Origin: an uncultured Rhizobiaceae group bacterium
GTDB lineage: Bacteria > Pseudomonadota > Alphaproteobacteria > Rhizobiales > Rhizobiaceae
Assembly (NCBI GenBank): GCA_938010435.1
Contig: CALLUS010000018.1
Coordinates: forward strand, 33,770-97,769
Direction of reading: 5' to 3'
Length of the DNA: 64,000 nucleotides
This document shows positions 54,415 through 63,131 of this stretch, in pieces (the first letter of the stretch is position 1; each line of letters begins with the position of its first letter). Under the pieces are notes generated by a model. It saw nothing but the letters and a program-made list of their open reading frames with translations. It was not told where the DNA came from and did no database searches. The position numbers were made by a program, and so were the translations under genes.

Positions 54415-55845
54415 ATGGCACCTAATTCAAAAAAACGACATCTTCCGATACCGAATCGTCCAGAAAACCAAGACCGAAACCCCAAACCCGGTCTCGCAGC
54501 ACGTCAAGTCGCAGCGACTGTTTTGGCACGCGTGATTGACGATGGGCGCGGGTTGGACGGTATTCTTGAGACGCGACACGGTCCGTCAGGTTTAAAAAAC
54601 CTATCCCCTGCCGATAACAAATTGGTACGCGCAATCGCCACAACTGCGTTGCGAAACCGTGGAATGATTGATCATTGCCTCAACAAGTTGATGAGTCGCA
54701 AACCACCCAAAAATGCACGGCATTTGCTGCACACACTCCACGTCGCAGGTGCGCAAATATTGTTTATGGATGTGCCAGACAGCGCCGCCGTCGATCTAGC
54801 CGTCACCAGCCTGTCAGGAAATTCCCGTTCTGAACGGTTTGCATCTCTCGGCAATGCCGTTTTACGGAAATTATCAAAAACCAAAGAAGATTTATTGGGT
54901 TCTTTGTCATCCGAAGAGCAGGCGCGGTCAAATATGCCACCATGGATGTGGCAGCAAACCCGAAAATCGTTTGGTAAAGACCGCGCTCAAAAAATTGCAG
55001 AACTTCACATGTTGGAACCGGTGATTGACCTCACCGTAAAATCTGATCCCGTCAGTTGGGCAGAAAAGCTCGGTGGTACTGTGTTGCATGGAAATTCAAT
55101 CCGTGTGCCTGCAAAAGGCAATGTGGATACTTGGGAAGGCTTTGAAGAAGGGGAATGGTGGGTTCAAGATTTTGCAGCACATTTACCCGCACATTTGCTA
55201 GGCGATATTTCGGGCAAGTCCGTGATCGACCTTTGCGCCGCACCGGGCGGTAAAACCGCGCAACTTATCAATGCAGGTGCAACTGTCACCGCATTGGAAG
55301 CTGTGCGCAGTCGATGTGATCGATTAGAAGAAAACCTAACCCGCCTAAAGCTCGACGCTAAAATTGTAAACACAGATTTGTTTGATTGGAAACCCGATCA
55401 ATTGTTCGATGCGGTGTTGCTCGATGCGCCTTGTTCTTCGACAGGAACGATCCGCCGACATCCAGATGTTCAATGGTCTAAATCAAAAGACCAGATCGAA
55501 GAACTCGCAACCTTGCAATTCAATATGACCACCCATGCAGCAGGGTTTCTAAAGCCGGGCGGCATTTTGGTCTTTTCTAACTGCTCATTGATGCGATCAG
55601 AAGGTGAGGATTTATTTGCCAAAATCAACAAAGGCGGGTTTGGCTTAGAATCGCAAAAACTCACTCCCGATGATATGTTCGGGCTGGAAGAATGCATCAC
55701 CGGACAAGGCACCGCCCGAACACTTCCTTCCCATATGCTCAACATCACTCCACCAAGAGACAACGAAATAGCACCCGAAAGAATGGGCGGCCTAGACGGT
55801 TTTTTTGCTGCAAGGTTTATTCGTACGGATGACGAACTCGGTTAG
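54415..55845 (+). CDS. rsmB: 16S rRNA cytosine-C5 methyltransferase RsmB family
   Basis: 476 aa. N-terminal NusB-like RNA-binding domain (about 25-160: ARQVAATVLARVIDDGRGLD), then the SAM-dependent NOL1/NOP2/Sun domain: DLCAAPGGKTAQL (SAM), LLDAPCSSTGTIRRHPD with the PC cysteine, and LVFSNCSLMRSEGED. The usual second cysteine motif TC is replaced by NC, still with cysteine. It methylates C967 of 16S rRNA in E. coli. It begins at the base after the htpX stop, with the heparinase-like gene 71 bases downstream. Confidence 0.93.
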   Translation: MAPNSKKRHLPIPNRPENQDRNPKPGLAARQVAATVLARVIDDGRGLDGILETRHGPSGLKNLSPADNKLVRAIATTALRNRGMIDHCLNKLMSRKPPKNARHLLHTLHVAGAQILFMDVPDSAAVDLAVTSLSGNSRSERFASLGNAVLRKLSKTKEDLLGSLSSEEQARSNMPPWMWQQTRKSFGKDRAQKIAELHMLEPVIDLTVKSDPVSWAEKLGGTVLHGNSIRVPAKGNVDTWEGFEEGEWWVQDFAAHLPAHLLGDISGKSVIDLCAAPGGKTAQLINAGATVTALEAVRSRCDRLEENLTRLKLDAKIVNTDLFDWKPDQLFDAVLLDAPCSSTGTIRRHPDVQWSKSKDQIEELATLQFNMTTHAAGFLKPGGILVFSNCSLMRSEGEDLFAKINKGGFGLESQKLTPDDMFGLEECITGQGTARTLPSHMLNITPPRDNEIAPERMGGLDGFFAARFIRTDDELG

Positions 55846-55916
55846 ATACAAACATATTCTAAACTCCAGTTTCGTTCTATGATGATGATTCGTCACTCAT
55901 CATTTTGAAATTGAAT

Positions 55917-57704
55917 ATGCGAGCACCTGATTCTCTCACTATTGGCGCACTTGCAGTTTCAGAATTATGGCGCAGAGGCGCCCGGCATTTAAAGTCTGGC
56001 CCGCTTTATCGGTGGCGTTTTGCATCTGCTGGGCTTTCCAAAATATCCTATTCTCCAATTGATCTGCGCCCCGGTGAACCGGAACTTGCCCGCAACTATT
56101 ACGCAGGTCAGTTTACATTTGCAGGTGAAACCGTGGAAACGAGCGGAAGTTCTCCTTTCGCACTAGAAACATCTAACGCCGAGTGGATGGAACATCTACA
56201 CAGGTTCCAGTGGCTGCGCCACTTGCATGCCGCTGACAATGAGTTGGCAAGATCAAACGGGACTGCGTTGATTTCTGATTGGATTGATCTTTGGGGCAGT
56301 CGTTATCAAAGCAGACCGTGGCGTTCAGATATTTTGGCACAGCGTTTGATTGCATGGTTGTCCCACGGGCCAACCTTATTTCACAACCTATCTGAAGCGA
56401 GTGTCCGTAAATTCCAGAAATCGGTCACTAAACAGACAAAATATCTTCAATACAACGCTCAACACACACGGGATGGATATCCGCGTTTAATCTCGTATAT
56501 GGCTCTGGCATTTGCGGGCCTATGCATTCAAAACTTGGAAAAACATATTCACTCTGTCGGCAAAGATCTAGCGCGCGAGATTTCACGGCAAATTTTGCCG
56601 GATGGTGGCCATATATCAAGAAACCCGATTGTATTAATTGATCTATTGGCAGATTTGATTCCACTGAAACAACTGTATCAAGATAGAGGCTATCCACCGC
56701 CTCCAGAACTGTTGTCAGCGATTGATCGTATGATTGGCGCGGTTCGTTTTTTCACTCATTACAGCAAAGAATTGGCACAGTTCAACGGAACAGGTCAAAC
56801 CCCGTCCGAATTGGTGGCACGCATACTCGCACGCGATGAAAGTAAAATTCCAGCGCCCATATCCGCACCTCACAGCTGCTATGAACGACTGCAAGGTGGG
56901 CAGACCACCGTGATTGTCGACACCGGGTGCCCCATCAACAAAGCCACCGCAAGTGACGCAATGGCAGGCACACTATCATTTGAACTCACCAGCGGGTCAA
57001 TCCGTTTCATAACCAATTGCGGTGTTCCAGAAATCGAGCGCAGCAAATATGTGCAGTTTTCCAGAGCCACAGCCGCTCATTCAACAGCAACAATAGGAGA
57101 CACATCGTCCAGCCGTTTTGCAGGTGAATCCTGGCTGCACAAAATGCTCCCGTCTTCATTGGTATTGGCACCAAAAGTTTCTGACTTTTCGCGCCAGTTG
57201 GTCGATGGTTTTAATCAAGTCAATGCCAGCCACAACGGGTATGAATCCAATTTTGGCCTTATTCATGAAAGGGAACTGAACCTTTCAAAAAATGGTGTGC
57301 AGTTCAACGGCGTTGATCGATTTGTAGAATCTCAATCACGTAAGTCTGCGGCAGTGGCTATAGCCATTCGATTTCATCTACCACCCCAATTAAGTGCTAG
57401 TCTCTTATCTTCCGGATACTCAATTTTGATAGCAGCGCCAAATGGCGATGCATGGACATTTACTTGTGTCGATGCCCCAATCAGTCTTGAAGAAAGCATC
57501 TATTTTTCAGGACCGGGCCATCCTCGCAAGACCGAGCAAATTGTGGTTCACGCCAACTCATCCAAGCACGGGGAAATTCGTTGGACCTTTGAAAGACGGC
57601 AGAAGTCCACGAGATCGAAGGAACGTAATACCATGGCTGCGCCCATTGAAACGCCCGATTTGTTAGATGCATTAAACACTACACCTTCCGAACCGGAGGC
57701 CTAA
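55917..57704 (+). CDS. Heparinase II/III family protein
   Basis: 595 aa. The first 300 residues are an alpha/alpha toroid (HRFQWLRHLHAADNELARSNG, WLSHGPTLFHNLSE, YLQYNAQHTRDGYPRLISYM), the rest a beta-sandwich (C-terminal heparinase_II_III domain with INKATASDAMAGTLSFELTSG, here AMAGTLSFELTSG). No export signal is evident. In Rhizobiales this conserved gene lies between rsmB and purH; its substrate is unknown, with a polysaccharide suggested by fold. The last codons (GAA CCG GAG GCC) hold the ribosome site of hemD, so the two are tightly joined. ATG at 55917 chosen over TTG at 55905. Confidence 0.88.
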   Translation: MRAPDSLTIGALAVSELWRRGARHLKSGPLYRWRFASAGLSKISYSPIDLRPGEPELARNYYAGQFTFAGETVETSGSSPFALETSNAEWMEHLHRFQWLRHLHAADNELARSNGTALISDWIDLWGSRYQSRPWRSDILAQRLIAWLSHGPTLFHNLSEASVRKFQKSVTKQTKYLQYNAQHTRDGYPRLISYMALAFAGLCIQNLEKHIHSVGKDLAREISRQILPDGGHISRNPIVLIDLLADLIPLKQLYQDRGYPPPPELLSAIDRMIGAVRFFTHYSKELAQFNGTGQTPSELVARILARDESKIPAPISAPHSCYERLQGGQTTVIVDTGCPINKATASDAMAGTLSFELTSGSIRFITNCGVPEIERSKYVQFSRATAAHSTATIGDTSSSRFAGESWLHKMLPSSLVLAPKVSDFSRQLVDGFNQVNASHNGYESNFGLIHERELNLSKNGVQFNGVDRFVESQSRKSAAVAIAIRFHLPPQLSASLLSSGYSILIAAPNGDAWTFTCVDAPISLEESIYFSGPGHPRKTEQIVVHANSSKHGEIRWTFERRQKSTRSKERNTMAAPIETPDLLDALNTTPSEPEA

Positions 57705-57707
57705 ACC

Positions 57708-58415
57708 CTGCGCATTCTTGTCACACGCCCCAAATCTCAATCCTCAATCACACAACGCGCTTTAACAGATGATGGACATGACATTGTCTTGGAACCTCTG
57801 CTAACATTCGAAGCGATTGAAACGGCAATTCCTAAGGCACCGTTTGATGCAATCGCACTCACCAGCGCAACCGCTCTTTCGTTTTCCGATTTAAAAGATC
57901 ATGTGAACAAACCGGTTTTTGCAACTGGTACCGCAACAATGGATAAGGCGATTGCCCAAGGATTCACCAATGTAAAATCATCAAATGGTGGCGCTCTTGA
58001 GCTGGCTGCCCTCATACGAAATCGATATAGTGGCCAACCCGCGCGCGTGCTTTATCCCAGTGCCCTGGAACCAGCCCACGATCTCGCCGATTTGCTAAAG
58101 CCGCACGACATTACATGTATCAACTGGCCTGTTTATAAAACGGTTGAACGTGGTCATTTTTCCTGTCCGACTTTAGAGCTTTTTAAGAAGGGTAAGATTG
58201 ACCTCATTTTGTTGTATTCAAGGCGCACTGCGCAAAGCTTTGCCACACTGTGGGCAAAACAAATGTCAAAGGAAAAATCACCTCATTTGTTAGCAATCAG
58301 CCAAAATGTACAAGATGCACTACCTCAATACCTCGCTCAAATGTGTATTGTTTCGACAGATCCAAATGAATCGAGCATGAGGCAAAAAATCAAAGATATT
58401 TTTCATCAAGATTGA
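57708..58415 (+). CDS. hemD: Uroporphyrinogen-III synthase, apparent CTG start
   Basis: Closes and inverts the D ring of hydroxymethylbilane to uroporphyrinogen III. From CTG at 57708 it is 235 aa and begins (M)RILVTRPKSQS, exactly where homologs start (RxLVTRP). GGAGG ends eight bases before the CTG. The first conventional start in frame is TTG at 57789, which would remove 27 residues including the conserved RILVTRP strand. The rest has the two-domain HemD layout (IALTSATALSF, VLYPSALEPAHDLADLL, DLILLYSRRTAQSF). Overall it is divergent, as HemD always is. hemC is not adjacent. Confidence 0.86.
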   Translation: MRILVTRPKSQSSITQRALTDDGHDIVLEPLLTFEAIETAIPKAPFDAIALTSATALSFSDLKDHVNKPVFATGTATMDKAIAQGFTNVKSSNGGALELAALIRNRYSGQPARVLYPSALEPAHDLADLLKPHDITCINWPVYKTVERGHFSCPTLELFKKGKIDLILLYSRRTAQSFATLWAKQMSKEKSPHLLAISQNVQDALPQYLAQMCIVSTDPNESSMRQKIKDIFHQD

Positions 58416-58419
58416 TACA

Positions 58420-58435
58420 AACCTAACGTTAGGTT
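58420..58435. promoter_or_regulatory. 16-bp perfect palindrome between hemD and mitofilin
   Basis: AACCTAACGTTAGGTT, followed by a further TAGGTTT copy of the right half. It lies five bases after the hemD stop and 64 before the next start. It could be an operator or an intercistronic RNA hairpin; no T run follows. Confidence 0.4.
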
Positions 58436-58498
58436 AGGTTTGCAACATTGGGCCTTTCAGCTTACACAACCGTTAGGGTCGCACAGGAGCAATTGGTT

Positions 58499-60013
58499 AT
58501 GGGTAAATCACCGAAAAATACAAAACCGACAGGAACTAAAGCCGGCCCCCGTCATTCAAAAATGACCAAAAAACCGGTGACCATCGACCTGGAAGCTGAA
58601 GCAGCAAAAGTGACCAAGACTTCAACACCTGAGCCAACGAAACCAACTGCGACAATCCAAACCGGCCGTAGTTCAGTTCCAAAATCTGCAACCTCAAAGC
58701 CAAACCCAGACAGCAAAGACCAACCTGCTGCAACCAATGACATAAAATCAACATCCCAAAACCCTGCACAAAATAAATCACCAAAAACAGACGCACCTGC
58801 TCATAAACAAGACAATGTGAAACAACCTGCCCCAACGGATAAAAAACAGTCTTCCGGCTTAATCGGAAAATTTGCAGCTGCTCTTGTCGGCGGCATAGTT
58901 GCACTCAGTGGCGCTGGCGCTCTTCAATATTTTGGTGTGTTGGGAACACCCGGTGTCACAGCATCTGCACCATCTTTACCTGCGGGCACCTATGCATCTG
59001 TTGAAGATTTAACCGCCACCAAAACGCAATTCGCAGCGAACTTAAAGGAAATTTCAGAAAAACAGATTGCCATTTCTGAAGCTGTTACCGCCACTGCAGC
59101 TTCAAATACAGAATCTGGACCAATCGATGAAACCGCTCTTTCCAAAATTATTGATGAGAAATTAGCAACTGTCATTGCTCCTACTGAGTTGCAAACAAAG
59201 CTCGAAAAACTGCAATCGGACGTGCAAAAAAACTCTGAGACACTGTCAGCTGCTGAAAGCGGTGACACAAGTGAAACTCTGACCGCAGCTTTGGCTGCCA
59301 TTGCAGCCTTGAAAAGCCAGATCACGAAGCTTGAAGATGCCTCTAATTCAACAGAAGAAGTCACTAAGCGCATTGAAGACGTAGAACAGGCAACCGCTAA
59401 ATTGGTTTCGGTCAAAGAAGACCTCACGAAATTGCAAACAGCACTTGATACTCAAAACAACTCAATTTCGGAATTGGCCAAATCAGTTGAAACCGGGCCT
59501 GATAAAAAAGCCGCTATGGCGATTGCCGCTGCTGCCTTGAAAGCTGATATCGATCGTGGCTTTCCTTTCACAGAACCATTGCAATCATTGCAAGGGGTTG
59601 CCGGGTCAGACGCAGACTTTTCCGAGCTTACCAAATTTGCTGAACAAGGTGTTCCAACTATTGTATCTATTGCCAATGAATTTCAAAACACGGTGAATGA
59701 TGCGATTATGGTCGCGATGACACCACCAGCAGACAATTCCCTGACGTCTCGTCTTTTAGCTGGCGCAAAATCTTTGGTAAAAGTGAAACAACTCAGCCCT
59801 GTAACCGGTGATACGCCACAAGCGGTTCTGTCACGCATCCAAGCTGCTCTTTCAGCATCAAAACTTCAAACGGCATCTAAGGAATGGCAAAGCCTACCGG
59901 CAGCTGGGCAAGCCGTTTCTAAAGAGTGGCACGAAAAACTCTTGTCACGCATTGCTGTCAACAATCTCATCGATACCACAGTCCGCAGTTTCCTCATGTC
60001 CAATGCGGGCTAA
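58499..60013 (+). CDS. Mitofilin family membrane protein (alphaproteobacterial Mic60)
   Basis: 504 aa. Residues about 1-125 are cytoplasmic, Lys/Pro/Thr-rich and disordered. One membrane helix (FAAALVGGIVALSGAGALQYFG) starts near 127. Then a long periplasmic coiled coil (about 165-340) and a C-terminal helical domain end in LLSRIAVNNLIDTTVRSFLMS, the mitofilin signature. AGGAG precedes the ATG at 58499. In alphaproteobacteria the gene stands between hemD and hemY, and the protein is thought to shape intracytoplasmic membrane and to bind the outer membrane assembly machinery, as Mic60 does at cristae junctions. Confidence 0.88.
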   Translation: MGKSPKNTKPTGTKAGPRHSKMTKKPVTIDLEAEAAKVTKTSTPEPTKPTATIQTGRSSVPKSATSKPNPDSKDQPAATNDIKSTSQNPAQNKSPKTDAPAHKQDNVKQPAPTDKKQSSGLIGKFAAALVGGIVALSGAGALQYFGVLGTPGVTASAPSLPAGTYASVEDLTATKTQFAANLKEISEKQIAISEAVTATAASNTESGPIDETALSKIIDEKLATVIAPTELQTKLEKLQSDVQKNSETLSAAESGDTSETLTAALAAIAALKSQITKLEDASNSTEEVTKRIEDVEQATAKLVSVKEDLTKLQTALDTQNNSISELAKSVETGPDKKAAMAIAAAALKADIDRGFPFTEPLQSLQGVAGSDADFSELTKFAEQGVPTIVSIANEFQNTVNDAIMVAMTPPADNSLTSRLLAGAKSLVKVKQLSPVTGDTPQAVLSRIQAALSASKLQTASKEWQSLPAAGQAVSKEWHEKLLSRIAVNNLIDTTVRSFLMSNAG

Positions 60014-60067
60014 TCGATACATTTTCTCGAATTTCAAAAACTCAAACGCCTCAACTGGATAAATTTT

Positions 60068-61849
60068 ATGTTTCGTATTGCTGTATTCATCCTGTTCCTC
60101 TTTGGTCTAGCAACTGGATTTGCATGGTTAGCGGACAATCCGGGGACAGTCACTGTTCAATGGCCATGGTTGGATAAATCCGTAGAGGTTTCTCTTCTCC
60201 AAGCTGTGATCGCCATGACCATCATTGTTCTGGTCATCATGATGTCTTGGTGGGTGGTGTCAGGAGTTCTTAACTCGCCAAAATTATTTGGTCGTTGGCG
60301 CAAAGGACGCCGCCGTGACAAAGGCTATGCAGCGCTGTCTAGTGGGCTTGTGGCTGCTGGTGCAGGAAATGCATCTGTAGCGCGGAAGTTGGCGAAAGAA
60401 TCCGACAAACTTTTAGAGAATGAGCCACTTGTCGCCCTTCTCACTGCACAGACAAATCTACTTGAAGGCAAACGTGCCGATGCTCGCGACAATTTCCAAT
60501 CCATGTTGGAAAACGACGAAACAAAATTGCTCGGTCTGCGCGGTCTTTTCATCGAAGCAGAACGCGAGGGTGAAGCAGAAGCCGCCGCCCATTTTGCGCG
60601 CGAAGCGATAAAAACCGAACCTGGTACACCTTGGGCATCACAAGCTGTGTTAAAATCTCAAGCTTTGAGTGGTGAATGGGAAGCTGCGCTGAAAACTTTA
60701 GAAACAAACCGTGCTTCAGGAATTTTTGAAAAACATGAATATTTAAGAAAACGCGCTGTTTTACTGACAGCACAAGCCATGAGTGAAGAAAATTCATCAC
60801 CGGATACAGCAAAATCTCATGCCATGGCAGCCCATAAAGCCGATACAGCATTCGTTCCAGCTGCTGTTGCTGCCTCTCGTATTGCACAACGTCTGGGTGA
60901 CAACCGTCGTGCTGCAAAAGTCTTGGAAACTTGCTGGAAGCAAACACCCCACCCAGAGCTCTCTGAAACGTTCATACACTTAAAATCCGGAGACTCCGCC
61001 AAAGACCGCATGAAACGCGCCAACAAACTTCTGAAGAAAGCACCAGACAGTATCGAAAGCCAAGTCATTGTCGCAAAGGCCGCAATAGAAGTGGGTGATT
61101 TCAAATTGGCACGCGAATCTATGGAAACTGTATTGGGCAAAGAAACAACCGAACGTGCTTGTTTGATCATGGCAGATATTGAAGAAGCCGAACATGGCGA
61201 TCAGGGGCGTGTTCGCGAGTGGTTGTCACGGGCTATAAATGCCCAACGTGACGCTTGTTGGACAGCCGATGGAATTGTGTCCAACGAATGGAGACCCTTC
61301 TCCCCCATCACCGGAAAATTGGATGCCTTTGAATGGAAAGTTCCTGTTGCAGATATGATCAAAACTGAAGCGATTGACTACAGTTCATTGGTTCATGAAC
61401 CACTACCTGCACCAGAGTCTGTAACGGAACCAGATACAAAAATTGTGGATGTTGAAACAGACGACAAACCAATCATTGAAGCAGCCGTTACAACAGTTGC
61501 TGCTGCTGCAGTTGTCGAGGCTGTCACGAATGATAACGCTGGAGATACCGTAGAAAAAGGATTCAGCGATGAGACAAAATCCGATAATGTTGCAGAGGAA
61601 AACATCATCGATATTGAAGCCGTCAATGATGAAAAACCATCTGATAATTCGGAAACAGTGACAAAACAGGAAGATAAAACGCAAGATTCTGAAGAGGTTG
61701 TTGCAGATGAGAGTGATAGTAACTCCGAAAAATCACCTTATGCCAATCTTGATCTAGACCCCGATCAAGATGGTCGGATTGATCATCACCCGGATGATCC
61801 TGGAATTAAAGAGGGCGACAAACCCAAGAAAAAGGGCATGTTCTTCTAA
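60068..61849 (+). CDS. hemY: HemY family protein with long acidic tail
   Basis: 593 aa. Two membrane helices at the N terminus (FRIAVFILFLFGLATGFAWLA, here FRIAVFILFLFGLATGF, and VSLLQAVIAMTIIVLVIMMSW from about 40), then TPR-like helices to about residue 440 (GRWRKGRRRDKGYAALSSGL is the HemY mark). The last 140 residues are acidic and low complexity, ending LDLDPDQDGRIDHHPDDPG. HemY_N proteins are linked to porphyrin synthesis by gene position; their biochemical role is not settled and they are unrelated to protoporphyrinogen oxidase HemY of Bacillus. It follows the mitofilin gene by 54 bases, so probably one operon hemD-mic60-hemY. Confidence 0.88.
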   Translation: MFRIAVFILFLFGLATGFAWLADNPGTVTVQWPWLDKSVEVSLLQAVIAMTIIVLVIMMSWWVVSGVLNSPKLFGRWRKGRRRDKGYAALSSGLVAAGAGNASVARKLAKESDKLLENEPLVALLTAQTNLLEGKRADARDNFQSMLENDETKLLGLRGLFIEAEREGEAEAAAHFAREAIKTEPGTPWASQAVLKSQALSGEWEAALKTLETNRASGIFEKHEYLRKRAVLLTAQAMSEENSSPDTAKSHAMAAHKADTAFVPAAVAASRIAQRLGDNRRAAKVLETCWKQTPHPELSETFIHLKSGDSAKDRMKRANKLLKKAPDSIESQVIVAKAAIEVGDFKLARESMETVLGKETTERACLIMADIEEAEHGDQGRVREWLSRAINAQRDACWTADGIVSNEWRPFSPITGKLDAFEWKVPVADMIKTEAIDYSSLVHEPLPAPESVTEPDTKIVDVETDDKPIIEAAVTTVAAAAVVEAVTNDNAGDTVEKGFSDETKSDNVAEENIIDIEAVNDEKPSDNSETVTKQEDKTQDSEEVVADESDSNSEKSPYANLDLDPDQDGRIDHHPDDPGIKEGDKPKKKGMFF

Positions 61850-61892
61850 ATACCTAGTTTCCTCAAAAACGTTTGATACATTTGAACATATA

Positions 61893-61919
61893 GAAACGGC
61901 TCCAAAATGGAGCCGTTTC
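61893..61919. terminator. Shared hairpin between convergent hemY and asd
   Basis: Perfect 11-bp stem GAAACGGCTCC (61893-61903) / GGAGCCGTTTC (61909-61919) with a five-base loop. T and A runs are short on both sides, so strength is moderate but it can act in both directions. Confidence 0.7.
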
Positions 61920-61943
61920 GCATTCACAATCCAAATGAATAGA

Positions 61944-62975
61944 TCAAGCAGCTTTGCGTTCTGCCAAGAGCCCACGATTCACCAACAGTTCCGCAATCTG
62001 AACCGTGTTGAGCGCAGCACCTTTGCGCAAGTTGTCGGACACTACCCAGAGGTTCAAACCGTAATCAACGGTTGAATCTTCGCGAATGCGAGAGATGTAG
62101 GTGGCATCTTCACCCGCAGCTTCGTACGGCGTCACGTAGCCGCCATCTTCACGCTTATCGACCACCAGACACCCGGGGGCCTCACGCAAAATGTTGCGTG
62201 CTTCCTCTGCTGAAAGTTCTGATTCAAATTCAATATTCACAGCTTCAGAATGCGAAACAAAAACAGGAACGCGGACAGCCGTAGCTGTCACTTTGATTTT
62301 TGGGTCGAGCATCTTCTTGGTTTCGGCAGTGATCTTCCATTCTTCTTTGGTCTCACCAGAATCCAGAAACGCATCGATATGCGGAATGCAATTGAACGCA
62401 ATGCGCTTTGTAAATTTAGTGGTTTCAATCGGGTCTGCCACGAAAACTGCGCGTGTTTGATTGAACAACTCTTCCATTGCTTCTTTGCCGGCACCCGATA
62501 CCGATTGATAAGTGGAAATCACAACACGTTTGATTTTTGCGCGTTCGTGCAAAGGTTTTAACGCCACAACCAATTGAGCTGTCGAACAATTCGGGTTGGC
62601 AATGATGTTCTTCTTGCGGAAACCTTCAATAGCATCAGCGTTCACTTCTGGCACAATCAAAGGCACGTCGGGGTCATAACGAAACGCAGATGAGTTATCG
62701 ATCACCACACAACCGGTCGCACCGATTTTTGGGCCCCATTCCTGAGAAAGAGATCCACCAGCTGACATGATTGCGATGTCAGATTTATTGAAATCATGGG
62801 TGTCGAGTGATTTTACTTTCAATACTTTATCGCCAAAAGACACTTCCGTGCCTTGACTGCGACGGGAGGCCAAAGCCACAACTTCATCTGCCGGAAATCC
62901 GCGTTCTGCCAAAATGGACAACACTTCGCGTCCAACATTGCCAGTGGCGCCTACAACTGCAATTCTATAACCCAT
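61944..62975 (-). CDS. asd: Aspartate-semialdehyde dehydrogenase
   Basis: NADPH-dependent reduction of aspartyl phosphate, giving the precursor of lysine/diaminopimelate, threonine and methionine. 343 aa from the ATG at 62975 (AGGAG upstream). IAVVGATGNVGREVLSIL is the nucleotide loop; SAGGSLS and CVVIDNSSAFRYD follow; NPNCSTAQLV holds catalytic C130; RIAFNCIPHIDAF and the C-terminal LNLWVVSDNLRKGAALN complete it. It is convergent with hemY and 156 bases from the divergent secreted protein gene. Confidence 0.97.
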   Translation of the reverse strand: MGYRIAVVGATGNVGREVLSILAERGFPADEVVALASRRSQGTEVSFGDKVLKVKSLDTHDFNKSDIAIMSAGGSLSQEWGPKIGATGCVVIDNSSAFRYDPDVPLIVPEVNADAIEGFRKKNIIANPNCSTAQLVVALKPLHERAKIKRVVISTYQSVSGAGKEAMEELFNQTRAVFVADPIETTKFTKRIAFNCIPHIDAFLDSGETKEEWKITAETKKMLDPKIKVTATAVRVPVFVSHSEAVNIEFESELSAEEARNILREAPGCLVVDKREDGGYVTPYEAAGEDATYISRIREDSTVDYGLNLWVVSDNLRKGAALNTVQIAELLVNRGLLAERKAA

Positions 62976-63031
62976 GATGGTTTTTGCTCCTCTCTCCCGT
63001 TGTCTGAACAAGGGCACAATGAAGGCCCGCC

Positions 63032-63050
63032 ACTCTCCCCCGGGGAGAGT
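63032..63050. repeat. GC-rich palindrome, REP-like
   Basis: ACTCTCCCC-C-GGGGAGAGT followed by ACGGGAGGGAGCGG, a GC-rich patch in an otherwise moderate-GC intergenic region between divergent asd and the gene at 63132. The style resembles intergenic palindromic repeats of alphaproteobacteria. Only one copy is in the window. Confidence 0.45.
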
Positions 63051-63131
63051 ACGGGAGGGAGCGGTTACAAGGTGGTCTTCGTTTTGTGTACCATTGTAAA
63101 CATGCTCGGCGTTTTAACGGCAATTTGGAAA

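Noticed and set aside
56917..57070. Minus-strand open frames within heparinase, RsmB and HemY
   Set aside because: All lie opposite genes with clear protein families and show no coding signs of their own.
62853..63131. N-terminal extension of the secreted protein at 63132
   Set aside because: The extension runs antisense to asd and across a GC-rich palindrome; the signal peptide begins only at 63132.
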